Positions 57,657-64,000 of a stretch of DNA of 64,000 nt are shown here, piece by piece. Under the pieces are notes generated by a model that saw only the letters and a list, made by a program, of their open reading frames with translations, was not told the origin of the DNA and ran no database searches. The position numbers and the translations under genes were made by a program. How positions within the stretch are numbered: position 1 is the first letter of the stretch; each line of letters begins with the position of its first letter. This DNA comes from Aegilops tauschii subsp. strangulata (Eukaryota > Streptophyta > Magnoliopsida > Poales > Poaceae). The DNA lies in assembly GCF_002575655.3 (NCBI RefSeq), contig NC_053039.3, forward strand, positions 379,293,633 to 379,357,632, read 5' to 3'.

Positions 57657-60600
57657 GACTTGCGGCAAGGGCTAGGAATGCCCGGGCACGCCTCGTAATT
57701 ATCTCGCGGGCACCTTCCAGGTCAACCCGACTCCACATCACTCGCAATTAAGCTCGCGTGGGTACCCCTCAGGGCCGACCCATCTTTAGTAACATGGTTC
57801 AGCGTAAAGTCATAGTAACCATAGCAAATGTGTGTCTAACACCAAGGGGAAAACCTGAGGAATCACCCTTGCCGGATTCCACTCGATGTAATCATCAAGG
57901 TGAACGTAAGCGGAACCACCCTCGAAGTTCACACTTGAGGGGTTGCATGACAGAGTTGTATCGGAAGTGGTTAAGGCGGAATCACCCTCGATGACCACGA
58001 CCGAATAGCTACACTACAGGGTAACATCAGAAGTGATGATGAGGTCTCACCCCCGGCACTCGATAGTAACCCAGTAGTGTTGAGCAACTAAGGGGAAAGT
58101 GATGTGCGGTGTCGGGGCCTGGTCTTCGATCCCGTTGATCGGGTCTTCGATGATGAAGCAGGGCAACAAGGACAAGGTGGGGGCACTGATGGATCACTAA
58201 CCAACCTATACTAAGCAGTTTAGGATAAGCAGGTAGGTAACAATAAGCACGTTACAAAATCAGGCTATGCATCAGAATATGAGCAAACAATAACAATAGC
58301 AAAATCTAATGCAAGCATGAGAGAATGGAATGGGTGATATCGGGATGATCAAAGGGGGGGCTTGCCTGGTTGCTCTGGCAAGGAGGGGTCGCGTCGACGT
58401 AGTCAATCACCGGGGCATCATCGGCCTCGGGGTCTACCGGAGAGAAGAGGGGGAAGAAACAGTAAATACAAGCAAACAAATGCAACACCAAGCATGACAA
58501 GACGATATGCATAGCTAGGGGTGTTCTAACGCAGTACTACACGTTGCAGACGGAGAGGGAAAACATCCGGAGAGGTTTTCCCGGCATTTGGCTTTTTTTG
58601 GACAAATGAAAGAGAGGGGGCGGTTCCATGTTCAGCATGCTAGGGGCATGTGACAGATGAACGGACCACGTATTTGGATTCGTTGGATTTTTCTGAGCAA
58701 CTTTCATGTATAAAGTTTTTCGATCCGAGCTATGGTTTATTTTCTACGAATTTTCAAAGTATTAAACATTTCCTGAAATTATTTAAATTAACAGAAATAA
58801 CAAAAAAGGAATATGACATCAGCATTGCGTGGGGATGATGTCAGCAGTCAACAGACTCGCTGACCAGGTCAAAACTGACCTGTGGGTCCAGTGAGACCCA
58901 CATGTCAGCCTCTGTTAGTAAAACAGCGGATTAAACTAATCTAGCAGGTTAATTAGGGGTGTGGGTCCCGGGTGTCAGTGAGTGCTTAGGTTAATCTAAT
59001 TACTTTTATTTATAAAACATTTATTAGACTAATTAACAGAGGGGCCCACATGTCAGTGGCTGGGGGCTGCCCAGTCAGCATGTTGACCGCGGTCAACAAG
59101 TCAAGGGGGGCCACTGGTCAGTGACCCAGGTGGTGGCCCCAGGCTGGCCACGTCGACTCGCAATGGTGGCACGCCGGCGGCGACCATTCAGACGGCGGCG
59201 CGATGCGTACATGGCCGGAAAACGGCCACCGGGGGACGTTTGGACCGCCGCAGGCATCTACAGGCGCAGGGGGACGACGCGCTTCGAACTGCGGCAGCTG
59301 CAGGGGCGGGGGTTGGCCGGAGCGGCGCCGACGGCGAGCGTGGGCGGCGGTTGGCTTCGGGCCTCATCGAGGACGGGGCTGCGGGCGCTCAAAAGGAGCG
59401 TGGGGCAATCCGTTCAAAAGCAGGGGGTCGGGCGCACCCATTCGAGGTCTCAGCCGAGGCTGGGATGGACGGTGTCGACGGTGGCGTCGACCGCGGCGGA
59501 CGACGGAGCTCGGGCGAGCTCGAGCTCGTCGAAGCAGGGCACGACAGGGGCAACTGGCATGTCTGTCAGGCTGCTCGGAGCGTGCTGGGCACGGCGCAGT
59601 GCTCGGTTGAGCTCGACGGCGATCGTGGCCACGACGACTGCGGATCTAGGCGGCGGTGAGCTACTGCAGCTGCGGCGAGGGAGCTAGGGAGGGCGGCGGC
59701 CTACGCAGTGGAGGCCAGGGGAGAGAGGGAAGAGGGAGGGGCTCACAGCGAGCCGTAGGGGGGTGGCAGCGGACTCGAGGGGGCCTACCGGAGCTGGAGT
59801 AGTCGACGGAGTCCAGCGAGGCAGAGGAGGAAGAAGACGGCGATGCGGGCGCTTCGGTGCTCGATGACGAGGTGCAGTCGAGGCAGACGAGCGAGGCGGA
59901 GCGGTAGGGCACGTCGGCGAGGCGAACGGAAGGCGGTGGCCGCGGCTACGGCACGGCCATGGCGGAGGGCGCGTCAAATCTAAGTGAGGGGGAAAGAGAG
60001 AGGAGCGGGGGAGCCAGGGGCAAGTGGGAGTGGCAGGGGCGAGGCAGAGGCTCCAGGGGGGGGGAGGTGGAGGCCTTATCCACACCTGGGCACCGACGGC
60101 AAGGTGGGTTCGGCGGGGACGCGGCTCAGGCACGCACTGGGTCGGGTGAACAGAGAGGAGGGAGGCGACCGGGTGGAGGTGGTTGCTGGGTTGGGCCGCC
60201 CAGGTGGCTAAGGCCCAGGGGCAGTGGGCCTTTTCACATATTTTTTTGTTTTTGGCTTTCTTTTAAAACTTCTATGCTTTCTTTTATTTTCAAAAAGCAA
60301 AACAGTTTTATAATTTATAAAACTTACACTTAGCATAATAGTATAACTTAGGCTACTGCCACATTAAGCTAATCATTATAATACATTAGCTTAGCATTTT
60401 TTAACTTAAAAAGCATTTAATTTAATTGCTTTAGCCACTGTTTTAACTAGTTTAGGGCACTTAGACATTTTGGAAAAAAGTTAGTTCACTGCCAATATTA
60501 TCAAAAGAATAATTGTCACATGATGAACATTTTAGATTTCATGTCTGACAAATATGAATTTTTTAACTTTAGATTGGATTTGAATTTGAATTGTGATTTG

Positions 60601-60685
60601 GATCAAGTGAAGATTAGCAACAGTAACATGATGACATGGCACCATTAACAGGGGATTACTGTAGCATGACACTGGGGGTGTTACA
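57657..60685 (-). repeat. 5' LTR of element C, piece 3 of 3
   Basis: It corresponds to about 16826-19831 of the left LTR and ends GGGGGTGTTACA before the TSD CCATT. The 83-residue minus-strand frame at 59661-59912 has a near-identical counterpart at 18808-19059 in the other LTR, but it is low-complexity (Ser/Pro-rich). Confidence 0.88.
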
Positions 60686-60915
60686 CCATTCCCGGCCCAT
60701 TTTTGAGCCGGATTTGCGTCGGCGCGGACACAAGACGGACGCGTGCGCTCGCTCTTTCTCCTCCCCGGGCCCGCTGGTCGGTGGCACATTGGCCTCTCCA
60801 CATCAAACAGCACACCCTCGCCCGCCTGCTTCATCGCCGACGCTGCCGGCCATTTTTTCTAATAAAAAAGGATACATAGATAGTTCTAGCGTACACAGAT
60901 AAAAGAAAAGACCAA

Positions 60916-61497
60916 CTACTCGTCGCTTTCCGACTCCGACTCGGTAATGTCCTCCTCCGACGTCTGAATGTAGGCGTCAGCATGCTGGTCGTCTTCGAAG
61001 TCCCAACCCGACGTTTCTCGTAGCTTCATTTTCAATTGAGCGGCCTGCTTCCGCGCACGCTTGTCCTCCCGATAGCCGGCTCGCTCCGTCCTCTTCGCAT
61101 CCCTCTCCGTCCTCCTTTGCTTGTAGAACTGGCGCTCGTCGACGATGTCCTGCGGGAAGCGTTCGCGCCACACCACCATGGCTTCCACGTCCATCTCGGC
61201 GATGGCGATGCGACGCTGCCGCCTCCGGTGGACACAACGATCCTCGTCGGTGAAAAGCAGCGGGAGAGGCGCGAGATCCTGCGCCCGCTGGCTCGACACG
61301 TCAGGAAAATTCATATCCCGACGAGGCCTCAGGAGGCTCCACGCCGCCGCATCGTGCGCGCGGGCCGCCTCCTCTGCGGTGTCGAAGGTGCCGACGATGA
61401 GGCGTTTCTCGCCAAACCAGATCTCGAAGGAGAAGGCGCCGAAGTGGCGCTCGCGGACTCCGCGAAAATCCGAAGCGCCCAGGCGGCGCATCAACAT
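60916..61497 (-). CDS. AP2-domain protein carried by a Harbinger-like element, 193 aa
   Basis: The frame is intact from ATG at 61497 (MLMRRLGASDFRGVRERHF) to the stop at 60916. Residues about 11-66 are one AP2/ERF DNA-binding domain: FRGVRER, then FEIWFGEKRLIVGTFDTAEE, AARAHDAAAW and MNFPD. The middle is rich in Arg and Lys (RRTERDAKRTERAGYREDK), a possible nuclear signal. The tail is acidic (EEDITESESESDE), a possible activation region. Ordinary ERF proteins bind GCC- or DRE-type promoter elements. This subgroup with IAEMDVEAM-WRERFPQD is one I recall as repeated in grass genomes. A TATAAG box lies at 61575-61580. The gene sits between the inverted ends of the element, so it is TE-borne. Expression is unknown. 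Confidence 0.8.
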   Translation of the reverse strand: MLMRRLGASDFRGVRERHFGAFSFEIWFGEKRLIVGTFDTAEEAARAHDAAAWSLLRPRRDMNFPDVSSQRAQDLAPLPLLFTDEDRCVHRRRQRRIAIAEMDVEAMVVWRERFPQDIVDERQFYKQRRTERDAKRTERAGYREDKRARKQAAQLKMKLRETSGWDFEDDQHADAYIQTSEEDITESESESDE

Positions 61498-61574
61498 GGT
61501 GGCGCAGAGGCGGCGAGGCTAGTGAGAGGGGGCGAGACGAGTGGGCGGCGGACAAAGTGTGGAGGGAGCGCCTT

Positions 61575-61580
61575 CTTATA
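61575..61580 (-). promoter_or_regulatory. Possible TATA box of the AP2 gene
   Basis: TATAAG in minus reading, about 78 bases before the ATG and within a GC-rich 5' region. Inference only. Confidence 0.4.
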
Positions 61581-61883
61581 ACGAGCGCCGGCCGCGGCGC
61601 GTGCGAACCTTTCCCGCGCGCTGGAGCGCCAAAACCAGCGCGCGCTAAGCCGCTTTCCCCCCACGCGCGGTCATGAAATGGGTCGGCCTGTTGGGCGCAC
61701 TGCCGACCCAAATCTAAAAGAGGGCGGACGGCGGGCGAGCGGCCGACCCAAACGGACAAAAAGCGGACGAAATCGCCGTCCGTTTGGGTCGGCCCGTTGG
61801 AGTTGCTCTAACAGCCGGCTGCAGCACGTGCTCCTAAGAACTTTGTGAGAGAGCGAGATGGGTCATGTAACAACAAAGTAGTA

Positions 61884-62006
61884 CTCCCTCCGTCCAAAAA
61901 TACCTGTCATCAAAATTGACAGAAAATGATGTATCTATAACTAAAATACATCTAGATACACCCTCTTTTATTCATTTTGATGACAAGTATTTTCGAACAG
62001 AGGGAG
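61884..62006. mobile_element. Stowaway MITE, 123 bp
   Basis: The ends CTCCCTCCGTCCAAAAATAC and GTATTTTCGAACAGAGGGAG are inverted repeats flanked by TA (61882-61883 and 62007-62008). It contains the inner pair TGTCATCAAAATT and ATTTTGATGACA. It is inserted in the right fragment of the outermost MITE. Confidence 0.9.
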
Positions 62007-62190
62007 TACATATTAATATTCAGCTATTGTATTTGCCAGCTATAAGCTTGGCTATATGTAACGTGGCAACATCATATAGCCAGCCGTCGGCTATATTATT
62101 AACCATGCTCTCACACCGACAACACAATTTGGGAGACAGGCATTCAGAACACAGTACTACCTTCGTGAATGTGAGCTCGTACCACCACCA

Positions 62191-64000
62191 CTTTTTTTAG
62201 GGGAAAATAGTTGCTTTTATTCAGAGTTCATCTCTTCTGCAACCTCGGAACGAACACACTCCGGGGGTACATGGAGCCAAGTTTTACAAAGAGATTTACA
62301 GCAACCCTCCCTAGCTAGAACATGTGCTACTTTATTCGCACTTCTTCGCACCCAAACCACACGGTGCTCCCGGATGACTTCAAGCAAGCTCTTGATCTGC
62401 TGCACCATATGCCCAGTGTGAGAGAAATCTTTGTTGACGTCGAGTAGTTTCCTGACCGCTTCCTTAGAATCCGTCTCAAGGATGAGTTTCTGCACCCCTA
62501 GTTCTTGAGCTAGCAAAATGGCACGGCGGCACGCAAGCAGCTCGGCAACTTCAGGGTCCTTGGCAGCCGGAAAAAATGGCAAGCTCCTGCCATGAACTCA
62601 CCATGGCAGTCCCTAAGGACTACACCTCCTGCTCCCGACCCTTTGTTCTTCGCCATTGCACCATCCGCATTCGCTTTCACCCACCCTTCTTCCGGTTTCT
62701 TCCATAATTGCATCATTCGCTGCGCTGGCTGTTGCATGGTCTTCATTTGGACAGATTTCCACTCCTCTCTCAAATACAGCACCCTGCTAGTAATGGTAGC
62801 CGGCTCCTCCATCTTTTTCGTCTCCCTCGCATTATTCCTTGCTAGCCACAGCTCATACCATGCCGTCATCATGAGGTCCCTTTCCTCCGCCGAGCCATTA
62901 GCGAGAAAGTCCAGAATCCATGATCGCATGCTCTTGAACGAGTCTATCCCTCGCGGCGGCTCCGGCAGATGCGCCCCAGCTTCTTCACGCATCACTGCCC
63001 AGAAAAGAGACGAGTGGGGACAGTGCCAGAATCGGTGCACCAGCGACTCCTCTCTCCCGCATGCTACACAAAACACACCTTGCTTGATACGTCGGCGTTG
63101 TAGTTCCAGACCGACCACCAGCCCGTTTGAGATCATCCTCCAAGAATGGATTTTGACCTTGCTAGGGACATCGGCAGCCCATAGGTGCCCAAAACTCTTA
63201 TGATCAGCCACGGAGCTCGAGCTTGAGGCGCTCGCGCGCCTTGTTTTTTTCAGCGAGACACCAAGGTGATATGCCGACCTTACGGTGAACAGTCCTGACT
63301 TGGTGAAGTTCCAGGCTCTATAGTCCTCTGTCCCCGTCCCCCCGATGACGATCTGCTTTATATCCGCGACATCTGAATCGGAGAAGATCATGTCAAGCTT
63401 GTCTTCATTCCACTCAGTTCCGTGATCATTCATTAAACCAGCCACTTTTGTTGCACTAGGATCATACTTAGCACCCAGTGGTGCCAAGCACCCCCGACGG
63501 GGTATCCAATTGTCATGATATGTGTTAATTCTAGCCCCATCTCCCACCCTCCAGATCAGGCCACGCGAAAGAAAGTCCCTGCCATGCATCAGACTACGCC
63601 ATGTATACGAGGCACCATTGGGGCAAGTGGCAGACATGATGTCCATGTCCGGAAAATACCGGGCTTTGAGCACACGAGCACATAGAGAGGTTGGTACCGT
63701 TAGTAATCTCCACACCTGTTTTGCTAGGAGAGCTTGGTTGAAGATTTCAAAATCCCTGAATCCCATACCTCCCTCATGTTTGCAAGTACACATCTTGTCC
63801 CAGGCCACCCAATGGACCTTTTGCTCGCCTTTAGCCGCTCCCCACCAGAATTTCAAAGAGATAGATTTCAGGTTCTGGCACATTTTCTTGGAGAGTTGGA
63901 AGACACTCATGCAGAAAGTCGACGTAGATTGTAGGCCAGACTTTGTGAGCACCTCCCTGGCAGCCTTCGACAAGCCCTGTCCTTTCCACCCAGTCACCTT
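62191..64000 (-). mobile_element. LINE (non-LTR retrotransposon), 3' part, continues beyond the window
   Basis: The minus-strand ORF2 end is followed after its stop by a short A-rich tail (CCCCTAAAAAAA, about 62190-62200). That is the 3' end of a LINE. The 5' part with endonuclease and the reverse transcriptase core would lie beyond 64000. Target-site duplications cannot be assessed. Confidence 0.75.
62217..64000 (-). pseudogene. LINE ORF2 C-terminal region: zf-RVT and RNase H-like domains, frameshifted
   Basis: The frame enters from the window end. It covers the C-terminal flank of the reverse transcriptase (LKFWWGA, HWVAWDKMC, GGMGFRDFEIFNQALLAKQ), then a zf-RVT domain (FTVRSAYHL, VPSKVKIHSWR, CVACGREESLVHRFWHC), then an RNase H-like domain (KANADGAMAKNKGSGAGGV). 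Near 62574 a run of T bases (A in the minus reading is T6) carries a 1-nt change. The frame switches and RNase H continues as DPEVAELLACRRA, LETDSKEA and RSANKVAHVLAREG to the stop at 62217. Together the catalytic pattern Asp, Glu, Asp, Asn/His is recognisable. The same architecture occurs in host-annotated 'RNase H protein' genes, but the poly-A tail supports a LINE. Confidence 0.8.

Larger units (their letters stand above)
15534..60685 (-). mobile_element. Large non-coding LTR element C (LARD-like)
   Basis: The left LTR is 15534-19831 (4298 bp). The right LTR is 38948-60685, interrupted by Copia elements A and B (about 4320 bp once these are removed). The TSD is CCATT at 15529-15533 and 60686-60690. 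In minus reading the LTR starts TGTAACACCCCCAGTGTCAT and ends GAGGGCGTCACA. The primer site (TTGGTATCAGAGCCA in minus reading) follows the right LTR, so the orientation is minus. Without element D the interior is about 3.3 kb and has no recognisable gag or pol. A long LTR of about 4.3 kb with a short non-coding interior fits the large retrotransposon derivatives described from barley and relatives. Confidence 0.88.
15406..61808 (-). mobile_element. Harbinger-like DNA element carrying an AP2 gene, split by element C
   Basis: The left arm (15406-15533) starts GAGCAACTCCAATGGG and the right arm (60691-61808) ends with the inverse, CCCGTTGGAGTTGCTC. TAA flanks both ends (15403-15405 and 61809-61811), a PIF/Harbinger-type TSD. 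The inverted arms extend inward with CCGACCCAAACGGAC-type motifs at both ends. Without element C the unit is about 1.25 kb. It holds one gene, the AP2 ORF at 60916-61497, and no transposase, so it is a non-autonomous element with a captured gene. Confidence 0.75.
15028..62114. mobile_element. Outermost MITE of the nest, split by later insertions
   Basis: The left fragment begins GTGAGAGCAAGTATAATAAA (15028). The right fragment ends with its inverse (AACCATGCTCTCAC, 62114). The left fragment runs up to about 15126 and resumes at 61812 with CAGCCGGCTGCAGCACG, which gives a continuous few-hundred-base element of a kind I know from grass genomes (GAGAGCAAGTATAATA termini). I could not find a convincing TSD, so the outer limits are uncertain. 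A 272-bp MITE, an AP2-carrying Harbinger-like element and a Stowaway MITE lie inside. Confidence 0.5.

Noticed and set aside
15534..60685. A tRNA gene at the primer-binding sites
   Set aside because: Only the short complement of a tRNA 3' end is present, without arms. No tRNA or rRNA gene was recognised anywhere in the window.
60691..60915. Possibility that the AP2 gene is an ordinary host gene next to a MITE
   Set aside because: Both termini with matching TAA flanks enclose the gene, and the left arm is separated from it only by element C. I kept the alternative as a test in the findings.

Overview
The window looks like a Triticeae (wheat, Aegilops or barley-type) chromosome segment. The reasons are BARE/Angela-lineage Copia LTRs that begin TGTTGGAAATATGCCC or TGAAGGAAATATGCCC, a Gypsy LTR with TGTCGGTGTCAAAACC termini, long non-coding LTR elements, and many Stowaway and Harbinger-type MITEs. 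Almost all of the sequence is transposable-element DNA. I delimited six LTR retrotransposons by pairing LTRs and reading their 5-bp target-site duplications (TSDs) directly.

Layout. Bases 1-4732 are the only gene-like space. They hold the 3' end of an F-box-type gene (plus strand), several MITEs, a 96-bp tandem duplication and a two-exon GRF zinc-finger gene with an in-frame stop (minus strand). A complete but non-autonomous Gypsy element F follows at 4733-13814 (TSD CACGG, minus orientation). It keeps gag and protease remnants, has no visible reverse transcriptase or integrase, and carries a second, intron-containing gene on the opposite strand. A MITE-rich stretch runs from 13820 to 15405.

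Bases 15028-62114 form a nest five layers deep. The outermost layer is a MITE. Inside it sits a Harbinger-like element (15406-61808, TSD TAA) encoding an AP2-domain protein. That element is split by C, a large element with 4.3-kb LTRs and a non-coding interior (15534-60685, TSD CCATT), which resembles a LARD. The interior of C received D, a non-coding LTR element (21271-37114, TSD AGGAC), and D received E, an Angela/BARE-type Copia (25917-34690, TSD TACCT, minus strand). The right LTR of C received two related Copia elements: A (39226-47924, TSD CTCCT) and B (48943-57651, TSD TCGAG/TCAAG). The window ends inside the 3' part of a LINE (62191-64000, minus strand).

Functionally, the Copia elements encode Gag-protease-integrase-RT-RNase H polyproteins, all broken by nonsense or frameshift changes. 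C, D and F could move only with proteins supplied in trans. The intact coding candidates are the truncated F-box gene and the AP2 ORF carried by the Harbinger-like element. Family names (Angela, Fatima-like, LARD/Sukkula-like) are from memory of Triticeae elements and were not checked against a database.
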